Source: Reyranella massiliensis 521 (GTDB taxonomy: Bacteria; Pseudomonadota; Alphaproteobacteria; Reyranellales; Reyranellaceae). From it: a stretch of 64,000 nucleotides of DNA. The stretch is taken from positions 902,002-966,001 of the forward strand of contig NZ_HE997181.1 in the NCBI RefSeq assembly GCF_000312425.1. Reading direction: 5' to 3'. The notes under the pieces are model-generated. The model was not told the origin of the DNA, did no database searches, and was given only the letters and a program-made list of their open reading frames with translations. Positions 44,164 through 57,115 of this stretch are shown in pieces. Position 1 is the stretch's first letter; each line of letters begins with the position of its first letter. The position numbers and the translations under genes were made by a program.

Positions 44164-44999
44164 GTGCGGCGCTCCAGACTACGCGCCTGCTGGCGTTGGA
44201 ACAGGGCGATGGGAGCGACCAGCAGGACCAACAGGCAGATCGCCACGGCCGAGGCCAGGGGCCAGTCGGCATTGGTGAAAAACTCGTCCCACAGGACCTT
44301 GCCGATCATCAGCGTGTCGGTGCCGCCCAGCAGATCGGGAACGACGAACTCGCCGATCGAAGGGATGAAGACCAGCAGGCAACCGGCCACGATTCCGGGC
44401 AGCGACAAGGGCAGGGTGACGGTGAGGAAGGCGATCAGGGGCCTGGCGCCGAGATCGGCCGCAGCTTCCAGCAGGCTCGTGTCGAGCTTCTCCAGGGTCG
44501 CGTAGAGCGGCAGAACCATGAACGGCAGGTAGGCGTAGACGATGCCAAGATGCACCGCCCATTCCGTGCCGAGGATGCTGCCGGGATTATCCGCGATGCC
44601 ACTCCAGCGCAGGAACTGGTCGATCAGGCCATTCTTCGCCAGCAACCCCATCCAGGCATAGATGCGGATCAGGAACGACGTCCAGAAGGGCAGCACGACC
44701 AGCATCAGCAGCAGGGGGCGCCGCTCAGGTCGCGCTCGCGCAATGGCGTAGGCCATGGGATAGCCCAGCAGCAGCGCGATCAGGGTCGAGGTCGCGGCGA
44801 TGCGCAACGACGACAGCCAGGCAGCGACATAGAGATCGTCGGAGAACAGCAGGGCGAAGTTCTTGAAGCTGAAGCCCAGCTCGACCGGCGGTGCGATATC
44901 GGGCGCGTTGGTGCCGAGCGCGATCGCCAACACCAGCGCGAACGGCAGCAGAAAGAAGACGATCAGCCAGAGGAAGGGCAGCGCGATGACGTAGCGCAT
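44160..44999 (-). CDS. potH: Spermidine/putrescine-type ABC permease
   Basis: 279 aa, six helices, with EAA loop LLEAAADLGARPLIAFLTVTLPLSLPG (about 174-200) and the typical PotB/PotH long first periplasmic loop. Start ATG 44999 is 11 bp after the ATPase stop. Pairs with the downstream permease as a heterodimer. Confidence 0.87.
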   Translation of the reverse strand: MRYVIALPFLWLIVFFLLPFALVLAIALGTNAPDIAPPVELGFSFKNFALLFSDDLYVAAWLSSLRIAATSTLIALLLGYPMAYAIARARPERRPLLLMLVVLPFWTSFLIRIYAWMGLLAKNGLIDQFLRWSGIADNPGSILGTEWAVHLGIVYAYLPFMVLPLYATLEKLDTSLLEAAADLGARPLIAFLTVTLPLSLPGIVAGCLLVFIPSIGEFVVPDLLGGTDTLMIGKVLWDEFFTNADWPLASAVAICLLVLLVAPIALFQRQQARSLERRT

Positions 45000-45010
45000 G
45001 GCCTAGGCGC

Positions 45011-46018
45011 TCATTCGCTCACGCGATGCCCGGCGTCGGCCGACCAGCCGAGCCAGACTTCCTGGCCGCGCGCGAAGGAGGCGGGCTGCATGCGGTCGAT
45101 GTTGGTGGTGGAGACCACCATCGTTCCTTTGCCCTCGGTGACAATGCGATAGAGCGAGCGGTCGCCTTCGTAGGCGATATCGAGGATCTTGCCGGCCACC
45201 GTGTTCGCGGCGTCGGGCCGGTCAGCGGCCAGCGTGATCTTCTCGGGCCGCAGCGCCAGCCATCCGCCATCGGCTTCAAGGATGTTGGCGATGCCGATGA
45301 AGTCGGCGACGAAGCGCGATGCCGGCCGTTCGTAGATCTCGTGCGGTGTCCCGACCTGGGCAACCCGGCCGGTGTTCATGACGGCCAATCGCGTCGCCAT
45401 GGACATCGCTTCTTCCTGGTCGTGCGTGACCATGACAAAGGTGAGGCCAAGCTGCTCCTGTAGCCGCACCAGTTCGAAGCGCGTGCCTTCGCGCAGCTTG
45501 CGGTCGAGGGCGGCCAGCGGTTCGTCGAGCAGCAGCAGCTTGGGACGCTTCACCAGCGCGCGGGCCAGCGCCACGCGCTGGCGCTGACCACCGGAGAGCT
45601 GGGCCGGTCGCCGCGCGGCATGATCGGCGAGCTTCACCTGCTCCAATGCCTCGGCGACGCGCGTCGCGATCTCCGGCGCCCGTACGCCTTCGCGGCGCAG
45701 CCCGTAGCCGACGTTGGCCGCCACATCCATGTGCGGGAAGAGGGCGTAGGACTGGAACATCATGTTGACCGGCCGCAGATGCGGTGGAACGCCGGTCATG
45801 TCCTGGCCGTCGATGACGATGCGGCCGCCGTCCGGCACCTCGAAGCCTGCCAGCATGCGCAGCAGAGTGGTCTTGCCGCAGCCCGAGCCGCCCAGCAGGG
45901 CGAAGAGCTCGCCGCGCCGGATTTCGAGATCGACGCTGTCGACGGCGGTGATGGCGCCGAAGCGCTTGGTCAGTCCTTCGATGCGAACGATGGAGTCAGC
46001 AATAGGCCCAGCGTGCAA
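45011..46018 (-). CDS. potG: Spermidine/putrescine-type ABC ATPase
   Basis: 335 aa. Walker A GGSGCGKT, signature LSGGQRQRVALARALV, Walker B LLLLDEPLAALDRKLR, H-loop VTHDQEEAM, and a C-terminal TOBE domain (LRPEKITLA onward). TTG 46018 directly after the potF stop gives the usual N-terminus MHAGPIADSIVRIEGLTKRFG; GTG 46063 is open but would overlap potF by 44 bp. Confidence 0.87.
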   Translation of the reverse strand: MHAGPIADSIVRIEGLTKRFGAITAVDSVDLEIRRGELFALLGGSGCGKTTLLRMLAGFEVPDGGRIVIDGQDMTGVPPHLRPVNMMFQSYALFPHMDVAANVGYGLRREGVRAPEIATRVAEALEQVKLADHAARRPAQLSGGQRQRVALARALVKRPKLLLLDEPLAALDRKLREGTRFELVRLQEQLGLTFVMVTHDQEEAMSMATRLAVMNTGRVAQVGTPHEIYERPASRFVADFIGIANILEADGGWLALRPEKITLAADRPDAANTVAGKILDIAYEGDRSLYRIVTEGKGTMVVSTTNIDRMQPASFARGQEVWLGWSADAGHRVSE

Positions 46019-46019
46019 T

Positions 46020-47117
46020 TCATCGACCCGTCTTGATGGCTGTCCACAAACGCGTGCGCTCACGCAGCTGATCGGCAGTACCGGCGGTGATGGTATAGAA
46101 CTTCGCCCGCACGTCAGCCGGAGGATAGATCAGCGGATTGCCCGAGACGTCCTTGGGCAACAGCGCGAGGGCCGCCTTGTTGGCGTTGGCATAGCCCGTG
46201 AGCTCGCTCGAAGCCGCCGCCACCTTGGGTTCCAACATGAAATCGAGAAAGGCGTAGGCATTGGCGAGGTTCGGCGCATCCTTCGGGATGCCGGCAACGT
46301 CGATCCAGAGCAGCGAGCCTTCCTTGGGGATCGCATAGGCGACCTCACGCTTGTCGGCTGCCTTGGCAGCGCGATCGCGTGCCTGGAAGATGTCGCCGGA
46401 GAAGCCGAAGGCCAGGCAGATGCTGCCGCCGGCCAGCGCGTTGATGTACTCCGACGAATGGAATTTGGTGACGAAGGGCCGTATCGCCTTCACCACGTCG
46501 GCGGCCTTGGCGAGGTCCTCCGACTTCTTGGAATCCGGATCGAGGCCGAGATATCTGAGGGCGGCCGGCAGCACATCGGTGGCGCTGTCGAGCAGCATCA
46601 CGCCACAATCCTTGAATTTCGACACAACCGCCGGATCGAAGATCATCCTAAGCGAATCGACCGGCGCATCCGGCATCCGCTTCTTGATCTCGGCGACGTT
46701 GTAGCCGATGCCCGTCGTGCCCCACATCCAGGGAATGCCATGGGCATTGCCGGGATCGTACTTGGCGAGCGCCGCCATGATCTCGGGATCGAGATTATTC
46801 CAGTTCTTGAGCTTGGAGCGATCGAGAGGCGTGAACAGCTTGGCCTGGAGCTGGCGCACGAAGAAGGGCGAGGCTGTCGGCACTACGACGTCGTAGCCCG
46901 ACTTGCCGGTCTTGAGCTTGGCGTCGAGAATCTCGTTGGAGTCGTAGGTCGTGTAGTTGACCTTGATGCCCGTGCTCTTGGCGAAGTCCTTCAGCTGGTC
47001 TTCGGCGATATAGTCCGACCAATTGTAGACGTTGACCGATCCCTGGGCGAACGCCGACGCGGCGCTCAAGGCGAGCACCGAGGGAACGAGCAACGAAGCG
47101 AGAGCGAACAGACGCAT
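46020..47117 (-). CDS. potF: Putrescine-type periplasmic binding protein
   Basis: 365 aa. Signal peptide about 1-24 (ending SAFAQG), then VNVYNWSDYIAEDQLKDFAKSTGIKVNYTTYDSNEILDAKL, the PotF/PotD opening with the conserved polyamine-contact Trp and Ser-Asp. ATG 47117 has CGGAG 6 bp upstream. Begins 17 bp after livF, so it could be read through from the liv operon. Ligand could be putrescine or another cationic amine. Confidence 0.88.
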   Translation of the reverse strand: MRLFALASLLVPSVLALSAASAFAQGSVNVYNWSDYIAEDQLKDFAKSTGIKVNYTTYDSNEILDAKLKTGKSGYDVVVPTASPFFVRQLQAKLFTPLDRSKLKNWNNLDPEIMAALAKYDPGNAHGIPWMWGTTGIGYNVAEIKKRMPDAPVDSLRMIFDPAVVSKFKDCGVMLLDSATDVLPAALRYLGLDPDSKKSEDLAKAADVVKAIRPFVTKFHSSEYINALAGGSICLAFGFSGDIFQARDRAAKAADKREVAYAIPKEGSLLWIDVAGIPKDAPNLANAYAFLDFMLEPKVAAASSELTGYANANKAALALLPKDVSGNPLIYPPADVRAKFYTITAGTADQLRERTRLWTAIKTGR

Positions 47118-47134
47118 CGGCAACTCCGGGAGAA

Positions 47135-47835
<701 letters not shown>

Positions 47836-47836
<1 letters not shown>

Positions 47837-48594
47837 CAGGCTACCATTCCGTCGTCGCCGAGATAGGCATGGCGTACGTCCTCGTTGGCACGGATTTCGG
47901 CCGGCGTGCCGCTGGCGATGGCCCGGCCATAGACCAGCACGGTGATGCGATCGGCGAGCTGGAAGACGGCATCCATGTCGTGCTCGATCAACAGCATCGC
48001 ACGCTTGCTCTTCAGGGCGCGCAGAAAGCCGATCATGTGCTGGCTCTCCTCGACGCCCATGCCCGCCATCGGCTCGTCGAGGAGCAGCAGCGACGGATCG
48101 CCCGCGAGGGCCATGGCGATCTCGAGCTGGCGCTGCTCGCCATGGCTGAGGGCCGCCGCCAGTGTGTTCGCACGGTCACCGAGGCCCACATCTTCCAGGC
48201 CGCGGCGGGCCGGGCCGCGCAGGCGTTCATCGTTGCGTGCATCGGCCAGGAAGCGGAAGGAGTGACCGGCGTGGGCCTGCACGGCCAGCGCTACATTCTC
48301 CAGCGCGGTGAACTCGCGCAGCACCGAGGTGATCTGGAAGGAGCGCGCCAAGCCTAGGTGCACGCGCTTGTGTGTCGGCAGGTGTGTGATGTCCTGCCCT
48401 GCGAATCGGATCGTGCCGGAGTCCGGCGTGATGTTGCCGGTAAGCTGGCCGACCAGCGTCGTTTTTCCCGCGCCGTTGGGGCCGATCAGGGCATGGATTT
48501 CACCGGGCACGACGTCGATCGAGACATTGTCGGTGGCCAGCAGGCCGCCGAAGCGCTTCACGAGACGGTCCGCGCTGAGCAATGGCGTGCTCAT
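47836..48594 (-). CDS. livG: Branched-chain-type ABC ATPase LivG
   Basis: 252-residue ATPase. Walker A GPNGAGKTT, LivG-specific LGLARSFQITSVLREFTALENV, signature LSHGEQRQLEIAMAL and Walker B LLLLDEPMAGM. ATG 48594 overlaps the livM stop by 4 bp; the open frame upstream is only antisense or off-frame livM sequence. Confidence 0.9.
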
Positions 48595-49556
48595 GAGCGC
48601 CGCCCCAACAGCGAGTCGATGCCGCCGCGTGCATAGAGCGCGACTAGGATCAGCAGTGGGCCGAACACGATCTGCCAGTATTCGCCCCATCCCTTGTTGA
48701 AGAGGTCGAGCAGATGCGGCAGCGACTCTTCCAAAACGAAGAAGGCAATGGTGCCGAACAGCGGGCCGAACAGCGTGCCCATGCCGCCCAGCACGACGAT
48801 GACGATGAGATCGCCCGACTTCACCCACGACATCATGGCGGGCGAGATATAGGCGCCTTCGTTGGCGAGCAGAATGCCGGCCAGTCCGCCAAAGGCGCCG
48901 GAGAGAGTGAAGGCCACGAGGCGATAGCGGAACACAGGGAAGCCCAGCGCCGTCATGCGCAGGTCGTTCGACTTGGCGCCGCGGATTACGTGGCCGAAGC
49001 GCGAATTGGCGAAGCGGCTGCAGAACCAAAGGGTACCGCAGAGAGCCGCGAAGCAGAGCCAGTAGAAGGACGCCTTGTCGCGCAAGTCGACCAGGCCGGG
49101 AAAGCGGCTGCGGCTGATGTTGAGGCCGTCGTCGGCGCCGTAGGCTTCGAGGCCGCCACCGACATAGTAGACGAGCTGCGCGAAGGCCAGGGTGATCATG
49201 ATGAAGTAGAGGCCGCGCGTCCGGAGCGACAGGGCGCCGATCAAGGCGGCCCACAGCGTTGCGGCAATCAGCGCCACCGGCCACTGGATCCAGCCGCTCG
49301 ATATGCCATGAACCGATAGGATGCCGACGGCATAGCCGCCGATGCCGAAGAAGACGGCATGGCCGAAGCTCACCAGGCCGCCATAGCCCAGGATCATGTT
49401 GAGGCTGACGGCGGCGATGGACCAGATGACGATGCGCGTGCCGATCGACAACAGATAGCGCTGGTCCAAAGCCTGGGTCAGCAGCGGCAGCACCGCTAGG
49501 ATCAGCAGGACGAGCGCGGTGATGAGCCCGCGCGGTGTACGCAAGGCGGCTATCAC
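48591..49556 (-). CDS. livM: Branched-chain-type ABC permease LivM
   Basis: 321 aa with about nine helices; SLNMILGYGGLVSFGHAVFFGIGGYAVG (about 51-78) is the LivM signature and GVSKNDLRMTALGFPVFRYRLVAF-like coupling loop follows in the second half. GTG 49556 begins 10 bp after the livH stop. Confidence 0.9.
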   Translation of the reverse strand: MIAALRTPRGLITALVLLILAVLPLLTQALDQRYLLSIGTRIVIWSIAAVSLNMILGYGGLVSFGHAVFFGIGGYAVGILSVHGISSGWIQWPVALIAATLWAALIGALSLRTRGLYFIMITLAFAQLVYYVGGGLEAYGADDGLNISRSRFPGLVDLRDKASFYWLCFAALCGTLWFCSRFANSRFGHVIRGAKSNDLRMTALGFPVFRYRLVAFTLSGAFGGLAGILLANEGAYISPAMMSWVKSGDLIVIVVLGGMGTLFGPLFGTIAFFVLEESLPHLLDLFNKGWGEYWQIVFGPLLILVALYARGGIDSLLGRRS

Positions 49557-49566
49557 GAGGCGCCGC

Positions 49567-50481
49567 TCACGTCCGCTGTCCGAACAGGCCGGTCGGCCGC
49601 CAGACCAGCACGCCCGCCATCACGACATAGACCAGCACCTGCGAGATCGCCGGCGCGGCGCTCGAGGCGGCGCTGGCGCTCAGGAATGTCTTCAGCAGAT
49701 CGGGCAGGAAAGCGCGGCCGACGATGTCGATCTGGCCGACCACCATGGCCGCGATGAACGCGCCCTTGATCGAGCCGATACCGCCGATGACGATGATCAC
49801 GAAGGCGAGGATCAGGATGTCGTCGCCCATGCCGATCTTCACCGAGGTGATGGGGGCGGCCATCAACCCGGCCAGACCGGCGAACACCGCGCCCAGACCG
49901 AATACCAGGCTGAAGAGCAGTTCGATGTTCACGCCCAGAGCGCCGATCATGCGCCGGTTGGAGGCGCCGGCACGGATCAGCATGCCGATTCGCGTGCGCG
50001 CCACCAGCCAGGCCAGCAGGATGGCGACTGCCGCGCCGACAACGATGATGGCGAAGCGATAGGCAGGGTAGGGCACGCCGGGCAGGATCTCGACCGTATG
50101 GTTCAGGAAGGTGGGCACGGCGATGCTCTTGCCGGCCGGCCCCCAGATGACGCGCACCAGTTCATTGAAGAACAGGATCAGTCCAAAGGTCGCCAGCACC
50201 TGGTCGAGATGGTTGCGGGCATAGAGCCGCCGCGCCACGACCGCTTCGACGATGAGGCCCAGGACGAAGATGGCCGGCAGCGCCAGCAGCGCGCCCAGGA
50301 CGAAGGAGTCCGTCCAGCTGATCGTCGTCCATGCGATATAGGCACCCATCATGTAGAGCGAGCCGTGCGCCAGGTTGACGAGATCCATGATGCCGAAAGT
50401 CAAGGTCAGCCCGGCGGCGAGCAGGAACATCAGCAGGCCGAGCTGCATGCCGTTCAGCATCTGAAGCAGCAGGTAGTCCAT
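49567..50481 (-). CDS. livH: Branched-chain-type ABC permease LivH
   Basis: 304 aa with about eight helices; LTLTFGIMDLVNLAHGSLYMMGAYIAW (about 26-52) is the LivH signature. ATG 50481. Separated from livK by 75 bp that contain a strong hairpin, a usual way to make more binding protein than membrane subunit. Confidence 0.9.
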   Translation of the reverse strand: MDYLLLQMLNGMQLGLLMFLLAAGLTLTFGIMDLVNLAHGSLYMMGAYIAWTTISWTDSFVLGALLALPAIFVLGLIVEAVVARRLYARNHLDQVLATFGLILFFNELVRVIWGPAGKSIAVPTFLNHTVEILPGVPYPAYRFAIIVVGAAVAILLAWLVARTRIGMLIRAGASNRRMIGALGVNIELLFSLVFGLGAVFAGLAGLMAAPITSVKIGMGDDILILAFVIIVIGGIGSIKGAFIAAMVVGQIDIVGRAFLPDLLKTFLSASAASSAAPAISQVLVYVVMAGVLVWRPTGLFGQRT

Positions 50482-50509
50482 GTCCCCTAGCTCATCCCCT
50501 TCAAACGAA

Positions 50510-50536
50510 ACGGGAGCGCGGTGTGCGCGCTCCCGT
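50510..50536 (-). terminator. Stem-loop between livK and livH (attenuator or mRNA stabiliser)
   Basis: Perfect 11-bp stem ACGGGAGCGCG / CGCGCTCCCGT with a 5-nt loop, followed in the minus-strand transcript by TTTCGTTT, a broken T-tract. Partial termination or 3'-end protection of livK mRNA is likely. Confidence 0.6.
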
Positions 50537-50556
50537 CGGTACTCGTCCTGCCAGCT

Positions 50557-51744
50557 CTACTTCATTGGGCACTTTTCGTAGAACGGATCCTTGGCATCCT
50601 TCATCGCAGTGGCGATCGTCTTCACCGTCATCATGCCTTCCGGATCCTTGACGGCTTCCTGGATGTAGAAGTTCTGGATCGGGAACTGGTTGGTGTTGAA
50701 CTTGAAGTCGCCGCGCACCGACTTGAAGTTCGCCTTCTTCATCTCGGCACGGACCTTGTCCTTGTTCGACAGATCACCCTTGAGGGCCTCGGCCGCCGAG
50801 GCGATCAGCATGATCGCGTCGTAGCTCTGGGCGCCGTAGTAGGACGGGTAGACGCCGTGCTTCTTCTTGAAGTCGGCGACGTACTTTTTGTTGGCGTCGT
50901 TCGGCAGGTCGTTCACCCACTCCTGTGCCCCCAGAGTGCCGAGTGCCAGCTCCTTCTGCAGCGGCAGCGTGATCGCGTCGATCGAGAACACCTGATAGAG
51001 CGGGATCTGGCCCTTGAGGCCCGCCTGAGCGTACTGCGTCAGGAACTGAACGCCGTGCGCGCCCGGGTAGAAGATGAAGATGCCGTCCGGCTTGGCGGCG
51101 CGGATCTTGGCGAGCTCGGCAGAGAAGTCGAGCTGGTCCGGCCACTTGGTGAGATCCTCACCGATGATCTGGCCCTTGAAGGTGCGCTTCACGCCCGCGA
51201 GCATGTCCTTGCCGGCCGCGTAGTTGCCCGCCATCAGATAGAGGCTCTTCACGCCCTTGCTCTGCAGGTATTCGCCCATCGCCATCGGCGTCTGGTCGTT
51301 CTGCCATGAGGTCGAGAAGAAGTTCTTGTTGCAGAGGTCGCCCGCGATCTGCGATGGCCCGGCATTGGCCGAGATCAGGATCGTGTCGCCTTCGTCGGTC
51401 ACTGTCTTGAGCGAGGCCAGCAGCACGTTCGACCAGATGTAGCCGGTGACGAAGTTCACCTTGTCCTGCTGGACGAGCTTCTCGGATTTCTGCTTGCCGA
51501 CGTCCGGCTTGAACTGGTCATCCTCGTAGACGATCTCGAAAGGCTTGCCGCCCATCTTGCCGCCGAGATGTTCCTTGGCCAGTTCGACCGAGCGGCGCAT
51601 GTCCTCGCCGATCGCAGCCTGCGGGCCGGAGAAGGTGCTCACGAATCCGATCTTGATCGGGCTCTGGGCCATCGCCGGCAGGGCGCCAGCGGCAACGGTC
51701 GCCAGCGCCGCAATTGTTGCGGCGCCAAACAATTTGCTTTTCAC
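50557..51744 (-). CDS. livK: Branched-chain-type ABC substrate-binding protein LivK-like
   Basis: 395 aa. Signal peptide about 1-26 ([15 protein letters not shown]), then a type-I binding fold starting IKIGFVSTFSGPQAAIGEDMRRSVELA. GTG 51744 is preceded by AGGGAG at 7 bp. Ligand contacts cannot be assigned, but the long single-lobed family branch with YEDDQFKPDVGKQKSEKLVQQDKV resembles receptors for aromatic acids. First gene of livKHMGF. Confidence 0.85.
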   Translation of the reverse strand: MKSKLFGAATIAALATVAAGALPAMAQSPIKIGFVSTFSGPQAAIGEDMRRSVELAKEHLGGKMGGKPFEIVYEDDQFKPDVGKQKSEKLVQQDKVNFVTGYIWSNVLLASLKTVTDEGDTILISANAGPSQIAGDLCNKNFFSTSWQNDQTPMAMGEYLQSKGVKSLYLMAGNYAAGKDMLAGVKRTFKGQIIGEDLTKWPDQLDFSAELAKIRAAKPDGIFIFYPGAHGVQFLTQYAQAGLKGQIPLYQVFSIDAITLPLQKELALGTLGAQEWVNDLPNDANKKYVADFKKKHGVYPSYYGAQSYDAIMLIASAAEALKGDLSNKDKVRAEMKKANFKSVRGDFKFNTNQFPIQNFYIQEAVKDPEGMMTVKTIATAMKDAKDPFYEKCPMK

Positions 51745-51779
51745 GCTAGTTCTCCCTGTGAACCCCAATTTCCTTGGGC

Positions 51780-51808
51780 GCTATAGAAGCGGAAAACCCA
51801 GCCAGCAA
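51780..51808 (-). promoter_or_regulatory. Possible livK promoter
   Basis: Read on the minus strand: TTGCTG (51803-51808), 17-bp spacer, TATAGC (51780-51785), 36 bp upstream of the livK start. Only partial match to consensus. Confidence 0.35.
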
Positions 51809-51815
51809 CAACGGC

Positions 51816-53389
<1,574 letters not shown>

Positions 53390-53510
53390 CTATCAGGCGT
53401 GGATCGCGATAGAAGTGCGAGGCGTCGCCCCGGCGAAGCCTGTTGCCAGCGAGATGGCTAGCTGGCGTGGAGATCCTTCACCTCGAACCTGCGGATCACC
53501 GTCGCCGATG

Positions 53511-55067
53511 TCACCTGAGCTTGAAGCGTTGGATCTTGCCGGTTGCCGTCTTCGGCAGCTCCGGAACGTATTCGACCCAGCGCGGGTACTTGTACGGAGC
53601 CAATGTTTTCTTACAGTGAGCCATCAGCTCGTCGGTTAGCTTGGCGCTGTCGGTTCCGGGGTGTTTCAATACCACGATGGCCTTGGGCTTGATCAGCGCT
53701 TCGTCGTCGGCATGGCCCACTACCGCTGCTTCGAGCACTGCGGGGTGACCGACCAGGCAGTTCTCGATCTCGACCGGCGAGCACCAGATGCCGCCGACTT
53801 TCAGCATGTCGTCGCTGCGGCCTTCGTAGATGAAGTAGCCGGCATCGTCCTGCCGGTAGGTGTCGCCGGTATTCAGCCAGCCGTCGACCATGGTCTCGGC
53901 GGTCTTCTCCGGCTTGTTCCAGTAGTACTTCGCGGTCGACTCGGAACGGATCCACAGCCGCCCGCTCTCGCCCTGGGCAACGGCGGCGCCGTTCTCGTCG
54001 AGGATGCGCACCTCGTAGCCGGGCACAGGCTTGCCGCTGGTGCCCGGGCGATAATCGCCCAGCCGGTTGCCGACGAAGATATGCAGCGCCTCGGTGGAGC
54101 CGATTCCGTCCAGGATCACCGTGCCGGTCTTCTCCTGCCAGCGGCGGAACATGTCGGCCGGCAGCGCCTCGCCCGCCGAGACGCAGGCGCGCACCGAGGA
54201 AAGATCGCGCGACGCGTTTTCGAGAGCCGCGAGCTGGGCAGCATAGAGCGTAGGGACGCCGTAGTAGATGGTCGGCTTGAAGGTCTCGATCATCTCGAAG
54301 GTCGTGTCCGGCGTCGGGCGCCGGTCGTCGAGCACCGCCGTGCCGCCGACCCACAGCGGGAAGGTCATGGCATTGCCCTGACCGTAGGCGAAGAAGAGCT
54401 TGGCGGCGGAGTAGCAGATGTCCGGCTCGGTGACGCCCAACACGCGCACGCCGTAGAGCTCGCTTGTCACCACCATGTCGCGCTGGGCGTGGACGGCGCC
54501 CTTCGGCCGGCCGGTCGAGCCGGAGGAGTAGAGCCAGAAGCAATCGTCGGTCGGCGCTGCAGGGCGCGCGTCGAGGTTGGGCGATGCCTTGGCCATCTCC
54601 GCGGCAAAGGCATCCACGGTCATTGCGCGCGGCGTCTTCGCGCCGAGCTGCTTCAACGCGGGTTCGATCTCGCCTGCGAACTCGCTCGAATAGACGACGA
54701 GCCCACAGCTCGAGTCCTCGATCATGTAGGCATAGTCGTCGGCGCGCAGCAGCGTGTTGGGCGGCACCGGCACGATGCCGGCCTTGATGGCTCCCCAGAA
54801 CAGATAGAAGAACGCCGGACAGTCCTTCACGACCATGAGCAGCCGGTCGGCCGGTTTGAGCCCTGCCGCCAGGAGTGCATTTCCCGCACGGTTCACCCGC
54901 TCGGCCAGCTCGGCATAGGTCACGGTTTCCTGGCGCGTCCTGATCGCGGCCTTGGCGCCGCGGCCTTCGCCGAGATGCCGGTCGATAAACGGCACGGCGA
55001 CGTTGAACCTCGAAGGCAGGGAGACCTTGTGGTCGGGCGAAAAGGCGATGCCGGGAGGGAGAGCCAT
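53511..55067 (-). CDS. Benzoate-CoA ligase family protein
   Basis: 518-residue AMP-forming acyl-CoA ligase of the benzoate/4-hydroxybenzoate ligase group. P-loop YSSGSTGRPKGAVH (about 180-193), A8-type motif WLNTGDTYRQDDAGYFIYEGRSDDMLKVGG and the catalytic Lys in LPKTATGKIQRFKLR are intact; AGEALPADMFRRW and STEALHIF fit the aromatic-acid binding branch. Activates benzoate or a relative to its CoA thioester, the entry step to the boxB/boxC genes upstream in the same orientation. Confidence 0.9.
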   Translation of the reverse strand: MALPPGIAFSPDHKVSLPSRFNVAVPFIDRHLGEGRGAKAAIRTRQETVTYAELAERVNRAGNALLAAGLKPADRLLMVVKDCPAFFYLFWGAIKAGIVPVPPNTLLRADDYAYMIEDSSCGLVVYSSEFAGEIEPALKQLGAKTPRAMTVDAFAAEMAKASPNLDARPAAPTDDCFWLYSSGSTGRPKGAVHAQRDMVVTSELYGVRVLGVTEPDICYSAAKLFFAYGQGNAMTFPLWVGGTAVLDDRRPTPDTTFEMIETFKPTIYYGVPTLYAAQLAALENASRDLSSVRACVSAGEALPADMFRRWQEKTGTVILDGIGSTEALHIFVGNRLGDYRPGTSGKPVPGYEVRILDENGAAVAQGESGRLWIRSESTAKYYWNKPEKTAETMVDGWLNTGDTYRQDDAGYFIYEGRSDDMLKVGGIWCSPVEIENCLVGHPAVLEAAVVGHADDEALIKPKAIVVLKHPGTDSAKLTDELMAHCKKTLAPYKYPRWVEYVPELPKTATGKIQRFKLR

Positions 55068-55172
55068 GGCTTCCTGTAGCGCAACTCGCGGCCCGATGGC
55101 GAGACGCTGATTCTCCCAAATGGCGCGGGCGCCGCCAGTGTATGGCAGCGCCCGGCATTACTTTGCAGCCAG

Positions 55173-55529
55173 TTAGAAGCTGATGACGACCTTGCGGTCG
55201 GTCGGATCGCTCATGCCGTCGCCAACCTTCTGCAGGGGCTTGGACACGACCGGGTGAACGTTGATCCGGTCGGGTGACACGCCCTGAAGTACAAGTTCGT
55301 TCTTCACCACGTCGGCATAGTCGGCGCGGCCCTGGATCTGGATCGTCCGCGACTTAGAGGCGGTGATGGCCTTGCGAACCGTATCCTTCGCGCCCGCGGT
55401 CAACGGCTTGTTGCCGCTGCGGTCGATGAACACCGTGTACTCGGGATTGCTACTCTGGCTCATCGCGGCGGAAATCGGCGCCGCCGCGAGGACGCTGCCG
55501 AGCACGATGGCAATGCTGAGCTTGCGCAT
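55173..55529 (-). CDS. Small periplasmic OmpA-like protein
   Basis: 118 aa with a signal peptide (about 1-26, AAPISAAMSQ). The rest follows a reduced OmpA-C pattern: DRSGNKPLTAGAKDTVRKAI, IQIQGRADYADVVKNELVLQGVSPDRINV and DPTDRKVVISF. The usual peptidoglycan-contact Asp/Arg positions are only partly kept. ATG 55529 follows AGGAG at 7 bp. Between boxB and the ligase gene; two short inverted repeats (55549-55568 and 55569-55587) lie in its leader. Function unknown. Confidence 0.65.
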   Translation of the reverse strand: MRKLSIAIVLGSVLAAAPISAAMSQSSNPEYTVFIDRSGNKPLTAGAKDTVRKAITASKSRTIQIQGRADYADVVKNELVLQGVSPDRINVHPVVSKPLQKVGDGMSDPTDRKVVISF

Positions 55530-55673
55530 TACCTGTCTCCTTTCCTGTGCCCCAAATAACGCTGGGGCCACAGGGAAGTTTCCTGTGCAAAACGGCGGAT
55601 TCCGGCCGAAATGGGGCAGGGCCGCTCCGCGGGACGACGGGCTGTCGCCTCGGCCCCGTCCCGAAGACAGTCC

Positions 55674-57092
<1,419 letters not shown>

Positions 57093-57115
57093 GTGTTCCT
57101 CCTTGCGTGCGTCGC

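Noticed and set aside
55549..55587. Two short inverted repeats in the leader of the OmpA-like gene
   Set aside because: Six-bp stems with 7-8 nt loops; too weak to claim as terminator or riboswitch.
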